Assembly: GCA_021613335.1 (NCBI GenBank)
Contig: JAJTWR010000398.1
Coordinates: 2,322,001 to 2,386,000, forward strand
DNA: 64,000 nucleotides
Reading direction: 5' to 3'
DNA from: Whitmania pigra
Lineage: Eukaryota; Annelida; Clitellata; Hirudinida; Haemopidae
A program made the translations under genes and the position numbers. The notes beneath the pieces were generated by a model that saw only the letters and a list, made by a program, of their open reading frames with translations, had not been told where the DNA came from and searched no databases. Shown piece by piece: positions 48,441 to 58,929 of this stretch. Position 1 is the stretch's first letter. Every line of letters starts with the position of its first letter.

Positions 48441-50695
48441 TTAATTATAATAAATATAATAATTTTGCAATTTAACGTATCGATTGTTAACAACCTGGTC
48501 GACCTCTTCCTCTCTCAAAATCTTCAATAAATCTGATTTCAAATGTTCGTGATGCCGCGAAAAAACCACGAAGGGACTGCAGAAAAATTAGTGGGGGAAA
48601 TTTTTCATTTAATTAGATTGTGAAAAACTGAAACTAACCAGGTATTCAACAAAGCTTCAATCTGAGCCACCCCATTGTTACGGATGTAATACCAGTCCCC
48701 ATATCCCTGTAGCAAAATTTGGAAATGATCCCTAATTACATTAACATTGTGATTATCAGCATATCTGAAAATCAATGACTCATAATCGTCAGGAAACTTT
48801 TCCAACTGAAACATTTTAAAAATGCATTTAGTTAAATGTCCACAAAATGCATGAATGACATTTAGTAAAACCTTAAGAATATCAGCACTTTTCAAAAAAG
48901 CAGTGTGCAATATCGATATCAATTGGAGCGATTTTGTAAAATAATCGAAATGAAGAAACTTCTCTATAGTAAAATCCGGTTTCTCATTGCTTTCCAAGTC
49001 CATGGAATTTCTATATTTCTCATTTATCTGCTGATCATTAGAACTCAGCACATCAACTGGTTCATTACTTTCCTTTGGTAGATATGGTTCAAAATAGTAG
49101 CTGTGGTATTTTTCAATCTCTTTTCTTTTTTCATCACGAAAATAAAGCTTAGGCAAACATTTGTGCTTTAGATCATTACTTTAAGATGGTGTAATTAAAA
49201 ATAAGTTGTTCAAGTAACTCACATTTGTGTCACCAACTATATTATTTAATAACCGATGCACGATTATTCTGATGAACATTAGAAAAGTAATTTCATTTGG
49301 GATATCGCCTTTATATGTAACATCCTTGCTAGCCTTAAAGTAATTGCATACAATAAGCCAAGTAATCTAATGATTTTAATATAAAAGCAATGCTCAAAAT
49401 ATTTAATTAGTTAATATTATTTAAAAACTAATTTATAGTAAAACAATCGAAATTTGAATAATTTATTAAGGAGTGGTTTATTCTTCATTAACCACTATAA
49501 TTAAAGTGATGTTACATTATGTTAATACTTTTGCATTATTATCATCATATCGTTACCATCTTCATCGACAATGATGAGAGCTGTTAGTCTAAACAGTCTT
49601 ATTCCACAAGAACATTTTAAAGAATTAATCAAATAATTATGTTACCTTCATACATCCTCTTACGAAGGATTCAATTCGTTGGACTCTTTCATTTTCATCG
49701 CTAGCAGACATAAAGAAGGAATATAAAAAGCCTATTTTGAGAAACATCTTCCCACAATCCTCGATCACCAATTTGTAAATGTATAATTCTGGGCTGTGCT
49801 GTTAACATGTTTAAAATGTGATGCTCACAAATCAATTTCGTTTTGCATTTTCATTCAGCGAGTTGCGTAAATATCTAAAGCACCACCTTCCACGAAGAGA
49901 AATCCAGGCTTTGAAGCCAACTGGTGTTGTTGTGATCAAGTATGATCTTACCTGTAAGAAATAACAAAAGGTTTCATGATGATTATTGGGTACAAATCAT
50001 TTTAGTTGCAATCAAATAATTAAATAAACAAATATGGTGATCATTGGAAACATATCAAGCTTCTTACATTGTCGAGATATCCAGTCTGTGATTCTTCGTT
50101 TCACTGGGCATTTGGCCGGTGGGATGTTTTTCAGTTTAAATATCCAAGCGATATTTGATTTGTAAGCTACAAAAAGTGCTTAATTTAAATAGCAAATATG
50201 TTGCCGATAATTGATTAAGCCTTTATTACTTTCAATGTAATATGTTGTGATTTGGCTGAGCACATTTTTGACTTTTTCAATGAGCACTCTCATTAATTTC
50301 AGTGCTAAGCATACTTCCGAGACCTCACGATTTCTAAGATTGGCTACGTAGCTGATATAAATAAACTTATTTAGTTAGTTTGTTGAATACATTAACTAAA
50401 GTCCAAATCATCTCAGTTATGCAACGGACTATAATCAAATAAATAAATAAATAAATAAATAGTTTGTTGAAAATTTGTTTTATGTCCAAAGTATTTAACA
50501 CATCATTGTAACTTCCGTGAGTTCCTTGCATTCTTCCTCCGTTGATTGTGCGATTATTTGGATCAAATGGATTACTGGCGAAAGTCCTCCCTATGTTAAG
50601 AAAATTGCTTTTAATTTATGTACTGAGTTTAAAATCACAAAACATAGCTTGATTACAAATTGTCTTTCGAGAAAATATTCAATCAATGAAGCCAT
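48441..50695 (-). CDS. Unrecognised helical protein, unit A copy (nine exons, intact)
   Basis: Exons on minus: 50624-50695, 50502-50590, 50230-50351, 50068-50166, 49887-49951, 49646-49798, 49223-49366, 48639-49165 and 48441-48576. All junctions are GT-AG and phases agree, giving 468 codons. The start is MASLIEYFLERQFVIKLCFV; then come amphipathic helical stretches (GLSPVIHLIQIIAQSTEEEC, VCLALKLMRVLIEKVKN), a lysine-rich linker (IPPAKCPVKRRITDW), an acidic stretch around NEPVDVLSSNDQQINEKYRN, and a helical end with SLQLISILHTAFLKSADIL and CPFVVFSRHHEHLKSDLL. No signal peptide or clear membrane segment. I recognise no family; the look is of a HEAT/ARM-like or scaffold protein, which is inference only. 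It lies antisense within the duplicated unit with the DCP2-like remnant. Confidence 0.75.
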
Positions 50696-51479
50696 GGAAT
50701 GTGTTTCTGTTATTATTGAACAAAGTTATAATTTACTTTAATTTTTTAAGAAAATCCGATTAACTAAGCAAATTAATCAGCAAAGCATTAACCTATCGAG
50801 TATTCAAATGGGATAACATTCTTCGGAATAATTAAATCATCGATTTCTGAAAGACTTGGGTCTAAAACTGCAACTACACATTATTCGGAGCATTGCAATG
50901 GATTTTACAATATTTTACCATTTTCTTTCATTTCAAACATGGCAGACATATTTCGGTACTTTCTACGACTAAAAACTGTACAATTATAATTTGATATTGA
51001 AAGTTTTATTGATAATTTATGACATAAGATTTAAAAAAGATTAAAAAATATGTGGCACACATCAATTAACGCCAGTTAATTCGCTAAACTTAAGTAAATT
51101 TTCGATCATACCTTGACTTTAACTGCCCTTAAATCAATTTGCTTCTTTTTAGCCTAAATCTATAGTGTCATATGTCGAAGATATATAAATGCATTTGAAG
51201 TTTTAAAAATGTTTTTAATAAAAACCGTAAATTAAAAATTTAGATAAAATGAACGGTAGTTATAAAAGCTGTCTATTTTTGATTTTGATTATTTTGTCCC
51301 TTCCTAATCATGTAGTTATGAAGTGAACATTAATTAACACACACACACACTCAAAAATCATTTCATTTGAAATTTCTTGTATACATGTTTGTCACAGCCT
51401 TTGGATTTTAGTAAATACCTTCCCCAATCTTGCTCGCCTTATCCCCGCTTTTGACTACAATTTCTCGGTCTTCCTAAGA

Positions 51480-52367
51480 GATTACAATAGAAGAGTTCGT
51501 GCGGGTGGCATTATAATTGACTGCCCTGGAGAATATTTTAGTATCATAGTTACAGCCAAACGTGATAGGTGATGGAATTTCAGTTTGTTTTACTTCAGGT
51601 GCTTTTGGTAATGCCCCCACTCAACCGCTGTTGGAGTCCACCAAAAAGCAAAGAGACTTCCCAAGACACCGATGAAGATGCAGACTGCAGAGAGGTAGTT
51701 GGTTCAAATGTGTGACATATACAACAATTCATCTGAGTGATTAATTATAATGCAGATCTGGGAAGAAGTCGGGCTGGAAATTGAACCTCGTGTTCTCACA
51801 AGATTTGCTCAGAAGTTACAAGTGAACTTCGAGAATAAACATTTTGCCAGCCGAATGTACTTTTGCGAGCCCCTGTGCCTTAACACTCATTTCGCTCCTG
51901 GACTAAACATGGAAATAGGGGTCCGTTCTTTCACTTTTGGATAATTAACTTTTAAGCTCATACCTTGCTGACTTTAATGATTGGTTTGATTGATTTGTTA
52001 TTACAGTACATTAGTTGGTTCAGAATCGATGAGCTTTGCACTCCAGAAAAAGCATTGACAACTTCCGGATTTGAATGCGACGAGAAAGCCTGGCAAAACC
52101 TCCACGTTTTTTTGGAGTGGGTTTCCTTTTTAAACAGCTAAATAATATTTTGATTTAAAATGATTAAAACATTCCATCAGTGAAATCAAGGCGGAAGCAG
52201 ACGAAATAAAAGCCAGACACATTGACCATCCCGGTTGTGGATCTACAGATTTTTGCATTCCGGTTCACGACGTTGGATTGCTCCCCGACCAGGATCTTGT
52301 TGGATTGCATCCGAACCAGCAGAACCAGCAGCTCGTTGGATTGCATCCCAACCAGCAGCTTGCTTGA
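51480..52367 (+). pseudogene. DCP2-like copy, unit B, mostly preserved but with broken splice frame
   Basis: Five exon-like blocks match the DCP2-like gene at 44895: VRAGGIIIDCPGEYF (51480-51535), VLLVMPPLNRCWSPPKSKE ending DADCRE (51599-51691), IWEEVGLEIEPRVLTRFAQK (51755-51920), YISWFRIDELCTPEKALT (52007-52120) and EIKAEADEIKARH (52183-52367). The last ends in a short repeat of LVGLHPNQQ. The Nudix box half REIWEEVGL is a perfect REUXEEXG match, better than in the upstream gene, but the earlier Gly is Ser. The donor after the first block has changed from GTAAGT to TTTAGT, and the fourth and fifth blocks cannot be joined in frame with canonical sites. No N-terminal helical exons are found upstream. 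Probably non-functional, or spliced in a way I cannot see. Confidence 0.65.
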
Positions 52368-53132
52368 CTGCTGTTGTTCAACCCTACCATTTCTGATGAC
52401 TTTTTATTGAGTTTGGGCACATTTGTAGTTATTATATTACTTCACGTTCTCTGCGCTGTTTACGGTCCTTTTTCACCAACAAACCTAGTGTTATGGTTTA
52501 AATATAAGCGCTAATATCCACGCAACCACATTTTGAATAGTCTGTGGATTGCTTTTGTAGCGTTCTCATCATTCTCCTTGTCATGGTAGTCATCTTAATT
52601 TTACGTTTTACCAAATTCAATCAGGTACTTCAAGCAGAAAGCCAATAACAAAAATTCGAACTTGAGATCTAATTAGTCGATAGGGGTTCAAGTTTGAATT
52701 TAAAAATTCGGTGTTAAGGTAGAAATATTTTGATGAGACCACTGTCATGATAAACGAAATTGGACATATTAGTAGCCAAATCTAATCTCAGCATGGAGAC
52801 TTCTCATATATTACAATAATGTTCATATTCTAATGTAGGTAACTTTGTATTGAAGTGACAACAGATGTGATTGTGGTTATTTATTGCTCGATTAATTCGG
52901 TCAAGATAGTTAATTCTGTTTATATGTATCTAAAGAAAAATGGTAGCCAGAACCTCCACATCTATTCATTGTTCAGCGCAAAGAAAAGTTCCTCAAAAGT
53001 CGACTGGAAACAAAGTAGCGGTTATATAAAATATAATTATTGAAATTTAACTAATTATTTGTTTTGAATACAATAATTGTAGTTTAACGTATCAGTTAAT
53101 TATAATAAATATAATAATTGCAATTTAACGTA

Positions 53133-55274
53133 TCAATTGTTAACAACCTGGTCAACTTCTTTCTCCCCCAACATCTCCAAAAAATCTGATTTCAAATGTT
53201 CATGATGCCGCGAAAAAACCACGAACGGACTGCAGCAAAATTAGTGGGAGAAATTTTTCATTTAATTTGTGAAAAACTGTAACTAACCAGGTATTCAACA
53301 AAGCTTCAATTTGAGCCATCCCATTATTACCGATGTAATACCATCTCCCATATCTCGCTAGCAACAATTTTTTGTAATAACCCCTCATTGCATTAACATT
53401 GCGATTATGAGCATATCTGAAAATCAATGACTCATAATCTTCAGGAAACTTTTCCAACTGAAACATTTTAGAAATGCATTTAGTTAAATGTCCACAAAAT
53501 GTATGAATGACATTTAGTAAAACCTTAAGAATATCAGCACTTTTCAAAAAAGCAGTGTGCAATATCGATATCAATTGGAGGGATCTTGTAAAATAATCGA
53601 AATGAAGAAACTTCTCTATAGTAAAATCCGGTTTCTCGTTGCTTTCCATGTCCATGGAATTTCTATATTTCTCATTTATCTGCTGATCATTAGAACTCAG
53701 CACATCAACTGGTTCATTACTTTCCTTTGGTAGATATGGTTCAAAATAGTAGCTGTGGTATTTTTCAATCTCGTTTCTTTTTTCATCACGAAAATAAAGC
53801 TTAGGCAAACATTTGTGCTTTAGATCATTACTTTAAGATGGTGTAATTAAAAATAAGTTGTTTAAGTAACTTACATTTGTGGCACCAACTATATTATTTA
53901 ATATCCGATGCACGATTATTCTGATGAACATTAGAAAAGTAATTTCATTTGGGATATCGCCTTTATATGTAACATCCTTGCTAGCCTTAAAGTAATTGCA
54001 TACAATAAGCCAAGTAATCTAATGATTTTAATATAAAAGCAATGCTCAAAATATTTAATTAGTTAATATTATTTTAATTCTAATTTATAGTAAAACTATC
54101 GAAATTTGAATAATTTATTAAGGAGAGGTTTATTCTTCATTAACCGCTATAATTAATGTGATGTTACATTATGTTATTACTTTTTCATTATTATCATCAT
54201 ATCGTTACCATCTTCATCGACAATGATGAGAGCTGTTAGTCTAAACAGTCTTATTCCACAAGAACATTTTAAAGAATTAATCAAATAATTATGTTACCTT
54301 CATACATCCTCTTACGAAGGATTCAATTCGTTGGACTCTTTCATTTTCATCGCTAGCAGACATAAAGAAGGAATATAAAAAGCCTATTTTGAGAAACATC
54401 ATCAACATCTTCCCACAATCCTCGATCACCAATTTGTAAATGTATAATTCTGGGCTGTGCTGTTAACATGTTTAAAATGTGATGCTCACAAATCAATTTC
54501 GTTTTGCATTTTCATTCAGCGAGTTGCGTAAATATCTAAAACACCACCTTCCACGAAGAGAAATCCAGGCTTTGAAGCCAACTGGTGTCGTTGTGATCAA
54601 GTATGATCTTACCTGTAAGAAATAACAAAAGGTTTCATGATGCTTATTGGGTACAAATCATTTTAGTTGCAATCAAATAATTAAATAAACAAATATGGTG
54701 ATCATTGGAAACATATCAAGCTTCTTACATTGTCGAGATATCCAGTCTGTGATTCTTCGTTTCTCTGGGCATTTGGCAGGTGGAATGTTTTTCAGATTAA
54801 ATATCCAAGCGATAATTGATTTGTAAGCTACAAAAAGTGCTTAATTTAAATAGCAAATATGTTGCCGATAATTGATTAAACATTTATTACTTATATTGTT
54901 ATTATATGTTGTGATTTGGCCGGGCACATTTTTGACTTTTTCAATGAACACTCTCATTAATTTCAGTGCTAAGCATACTTCCGAGAACTCACGTTTTCTA
55001 TGATTGGCTACGTAGCTGATATAAATAAACTTATTTAGTTAGTTTGTTGAAAATTTGTTTTATGTCCAAAGTATTTAACACATCATTGTAACTTCCGCGA
55101 GTTCCTTGCATTCTTCCTCCGTTGATTGTGCTATTATTTGGATCAAATGGATTATTGACGAAGATATTTTCTACATTAAGAAAATTGCTTTTAATTTATG
55201 TACTGAGTTTAAAATCACAAACATAGCTTGATTACAAATTGTCTTTTGAGAAAATATTCAATCAATGAAGCCAT
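53133..55274 (-). CDS. Unrecognised helical protein, unit B copy (first exon frameshifted)
   Basis: Same nine-exon layout as the 48441-50695 gene, with most exons nearly identical. Differences that matter: the first coding exon (ATG at 55272-55274) has lost one base (TTTTGTG became TTTGTG), which puts a stop after about 19 codons; one exon carries an in-frame nine-base insertion near 54395; the large exon carries an in-frame three-base gain inside a strongly diverged patch (53345-53405); and the C-terminus ends earlier, at VVNN. In-frame indels downstream suggest the body stayed under coding constraint for some time, while the first exon would require another start. Function unknown. Could be a young pseudogene. 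Confidence 0.55.
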
Positions 55275-55414
55275 GGAATGTGTTTCTGTTAATATTGAAC
55301 AAAGTTATAATTTACTTTAATTTTTAAGAAAATCCGATTAACTAAGCAAATTAATCAGCAAAGCATTAACCTATCGAGTAATCAAATCGGACAACATTCT
55401 TCGGAATAATTAAA

Positions 55415-55925
55415 TCATCGATTTCTGAAAGACTTGGGTCTAAAACTGCAACAACACATTATTCGGAGCATTGCAATGGATTTTACAATATTTTACCATT
55501 TTCTTTCATTTCAAACATGGCAGACATCTTTCGGTATCTAAATCTAAAAACTGTACAATTATAATTTGATGTTGAAAGATTTATTGATAATTTATGACAT
55601 AAGATTTAAAAAAGATTAAAAAATATGTGGTACCACATCAATTAATGCCAGTTAATTCACTAAACTTATGTAAATTTTCGATCATACCTTGACTTTAACG
55701 GCCCTTAAATCAATTTGTTTCTTTTTATCCTAAGTCTACAGGGCCATATGTCAAAGATATATAAATGCATTTGAAGTTTTAAAAATGTTTTTAACAAAAT
55801 CCGTAAATTAAAACTTTAAATAAAATGAACGATAGTTATAAAAGCTGTCTATTTTTGATTTTGCTTATTTTGTTTGTCCCGTCGTAATCATCTTCTTATG
55901 AAATGAACTTTAATTAAAACACACA
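55415..55925. repeat. Truncated third unit (C) of the tandem duplication
   Basis: Begins like A and B and keeps the first about 510 bases, including the short frames MADIFRY (55517) and MNDSYKSC (55825), then departs from both at about 55925. Confidence 0.9.
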
Positions 55926-56089
55926 TACAAATGCTATTTCCAAAATAGGAGGTGCATTCATGTCCTGGCAGGTGATGGAAATGAGGTCATCAAAGACTTT
56001 TATGGTAGTTGGTGTTGTGGGTCTTTTGACTGATGCGATACTTTTGCAAGCCGCTTCAGAGCGAAAGCCTTGCAAACCATGTTTGATTT

Positions 56090-56297
56090 GGTGAAATCAT
56101 GGATTCGTACGTATGTATTGGACTTACTAATATTTTTCTGGGTTTTGTTTAAAAACCTTGCCGTTAAGCCGTTAATTGCATTAAGCAATAGAGGAAGACA
56201 TTCCAACGGGAACAGCATTTACCAAAAAATTTTCGATCAATCTGTTATTTTTCAGACAGGCTTTAATGATGTCGACAAGCGCCATGTTCCGGTATGA
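56090..56297 (+). pseudogene. Decayed copy of the membrane protein gene at 56930
   Basis: Aligns base by base with 56930-57110: the shared ATGGAT, then TTTTTCTGGG, TTTAAAAACCTTG and TCTGTTATTTTTCAGACAGG. A one-base loss in the ninth to eleventh codon region shifts the frame, and further indels follow; similarity ends after about 200 bases. An unspliced frame across it reads RTYVLDLLIFFWVLFKNLAV in the shifted phase. Confidence 0.75.
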
Positions 56298-56929
56298 TTA
56301 GCACCACAAACTACATTAAGACTTGGTCAAACTGACTCAAACATTGGAACTTAAGAACCCCTTATATTCCCGGGGAAACTTAGACCCTAGAATCTTTAAG
56401 CAACAAAATAAGCAAAATCATAGAATTTAACATCCAAGGTTGATTTGATGAGAGTTTTTAACGATCCGTTCCTGGATATAACTTGCTACATTGGTAAAGA
56501 TAACTAGATAAAATATTTCATAAAATGTACATGTATTTTAGTACATATATAAACAATTAGCTTGATCACTCTCGTAACCTTAAATATTATTTGAAGTTTA
56601 TAATCGCAAATAGCAACATTTTGGTGGGCGAGGCAGATAGATTGTATAATTAAATTCAACAAATAATTACCCTTTATAATATGTATCAAGTATAACCTTA
56701 ATTCATCTAAAATAATATTTTAATTATCTATTATCCGATCCTCAAAAAAGGTAATATCTTTATGTAGCAAAAAACAAATAATTAAAACATAAACACTGGT
56801 AAACCTAAAATTAAATTATGTCTCAATAAGTTTATTTAAATGGATTTAGAAACCTTATATGAAAATCTTTTGTTGCTAAATTAATGGGAAATCCCCACGA
56901 TTCGAGTTGGGCGGTTTGATTTGGAAATC

Positions 56930-57632
56930 ATGGATACTTACGTGCGCATACTGGATCTACTAGCATTTTTCTGGGCTACTTTTAAAAACCTTGTTGTCAA
57001 TACAATAGACGAAGACATTCCAGCGGCAATAACTTTTATCGAAAAATTGCCGATTAATCTGTTATTTTTCAGACAGGTTTTAACGCTGTCGGCAAGCTTT
57101 ATACCGTGGTTTTTGTTTTTTTACATTTGCTACTCTTGCTGCAAACCGTCGACAAAAAAGCGCGCTGTAAGATCCGAATCCATTCTCCAATTGTTGAAAT
57201 CGTTACAAGTCGATCTTCAAAGTGCCAGAAATGATTTTGAAGGTTTACATCCTGCATCACATTGGGTTCATTTTAAATGTCACATGGTAAGATCCAAAGA
57301 ATTGTAAACAGATTCTTAAGAAAGATATAAATTAATATCTAATTAAACTTTTCAAGGCTTTGGAAAAAGCACTCATTGCTTTTCTCCATCACAAATTTTC
57401 TGAATCATGCCAGATGGAAAGATATTCATTATTTCAGCTGGCTACTAGGACAAATGACAAGTTCCTAATATCAAAGATTAAATGGTTGCATCCTATATTG
57501 AGCTCCTCCAAAAATCTTCTTTTTTGTTTTCATCGTGGATCCAAAAGAAATATTTCACTCGATGATACCTTGTTGATACATCAAGAATCTAAAGCCATCT
57601 GTGATTATATAATAGGATCTATTTCTACTTAG
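56930..57632 (+). CDS. Unrecognised small membrane protein
   Basis: Two exons (56930-57286 and 57357-57632) join in phase 0 to 210 codons. A first hydrophobic helix (ILDLLAFFWATFKNLVV), a short polar loop (NTIDEDIPAAITFIEKLP), and a second strong membrane segment (VLTLSASFIPWFLFFYICYS) are followed by CCKPSTKKRAV, a positive-inside type flank, and a cytosolic-looking helical domain of about 120 residues (ESILQLLKSLQVDLQSARND, then ALEKALIAFLHHKFSESCQ). No family recognised. A decayed duplicate lies 840 bases upstream, so the gene belongs to the same unstable neighbourhood as the DCP2-like array. The ATG used matches the start of the duplicate. Confidence 0.6.
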
Positions 57633-58929
57633 TTTGTTAAATATGATCAGTAATGTTGCAGCACATTTTAGGCAAGTCTTGTAAAGCTATGGTGTAATAG
57701 TTAGAACTGACGATATTATATGTGACAGCTGAAATTATTGTGTTCATCATTTCTATTATAAAAACAATTTTTTTTGACAAAACATTCTATTAATTTTTAT
57801 AAGATGAAATAGTTTTTCCTTAGTTGTTTAAAAATAACAAACATTGTTTAACATGTCAGAAAGGCAACTTGTATGCGTTGAATTCATTGTATCATGTTCT
57901 AATAAAATTTAACTAATAACCTTTTAACTAATTAGACGTTCGTCGACGTCGGAAAGACCCCCACAACTCGCCAAGGAGATTATTTAAAATTTTGACTTTT
58001 CCTCAGATATTGAAAAGTTGTTTTTGTGCCTAACATGCATTTTCAATAAGTCCATCACACTATCCATTCATCCATTCATTTTGATTTAATTATTGCCCTC
58101 TATGGACATGGAGATAGTAATCCAAACAATTCCAATATCAGTTGTAGTCCTTAAGTGCAGCATCATGTTCACAAAACTCCATACAGGTATTTGTTTTATT
58201 TAAGCTAAAGTAGCTCAAAAAAGTGAATAAATATTTAAATGTTTATATTATTAACAGAACACATCATAACAAAACATATATTTATAGTGGTTTAAGAAGA
58301 CAAATGTCTCTGCGATACACCTCAACATTTATATCGTTAAAAACAACCAAATTTGTAATAATGTAATAGTATTTATTATATGTATATATATTATATGTGT
58401 ATATATTATATGTATATAATATGAACATTGATGAAACTGTAAAGAGTTCAAGGAAGAACACTGTGGAACAAAAGCACTAAAGTGCACTTTGTACGTTACA
58501 GGCCAATACCTGATGACATCTGAAGATTCATAGATTGACAAATAAACATCATTTCAGGATAATAACATGATTATTGAAAAAATCATTGTCATACAAAGGC
58601 CAAACTAATAAAACCAAAATCGGCATTCTCTTGTTAGCGGACGAATCAAAAGCTTGATTGATAAAGAGCTGAAATGGCAGTTTAAAACACCTGAAATGTC
58701 AAAAGCTGAAGCAACATTTATTCGATGGAGCGCAGCAAATGAAGCATCGTGGCGAGGATAGTCGAACGATAAACATTACAATATCATTGCAGCGGCAACA
58801 ATTCAATATTACCAAGAGGCCGACGATGATAATGGCAATGATGACCGTATTATGACTCGGATGTAAAAACAGCGTCGAGATAAAAGAAGACGAAGCACGA
58901 CAAAGATTGTCAGCTTGGTCACCGGTTGA
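57633..58929. other. Intergenic, 3' flanks of the membrane protein gene and calpain
   Basis: No coding segment supported. AT-rich with a TATATGTATATA-type tract near 58380-58420. Confidence 0.45.

Larger units (their letters stand above)
46633..50836. repeat. Tandem segmental duplication, unit A (about 4.2 kb)
   Basis: Begins with TCATCGATTTCTGAAAGACT, which also opens units B (50837) and C (55415). Contains a DCP2-like remnant on plus and a nine-exon unknown gene on minus. Confidence 0.93.
50837..55414. repeat. Tandem segmental duplication, unit B (about 4.6 kb)
   Basis: Head-to-tail with unit A and nearly identical over most of its length. It is longer mainly because it keeps two segments deleted from unit A's DCP2-like copy (about 51479-51700 and 51920-52240). 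It lacks a (AAAT)n-bearing insertion of about 85 bases present in unit A near 50375-50460. Confidence 0.93.

Noticed and set aside
49860..49955. Plus-strand reading ELRKYLKHHLPRREIQALKP with a donor-like GTAAGAAA
   Set aside because: The minus strand has a better acceptor (TTTCTTACAG) and an exon of exactly 65 bases that fits the phases of its neighbours; the plus reading has no partner exons.
50517..50741. 74-codon plus-strand frame in unit A
   Set aside because: Begins with GTG rather than ATG, is broken in unit B, and overlaps two minus-strand exons whose splice sites and phases agree.
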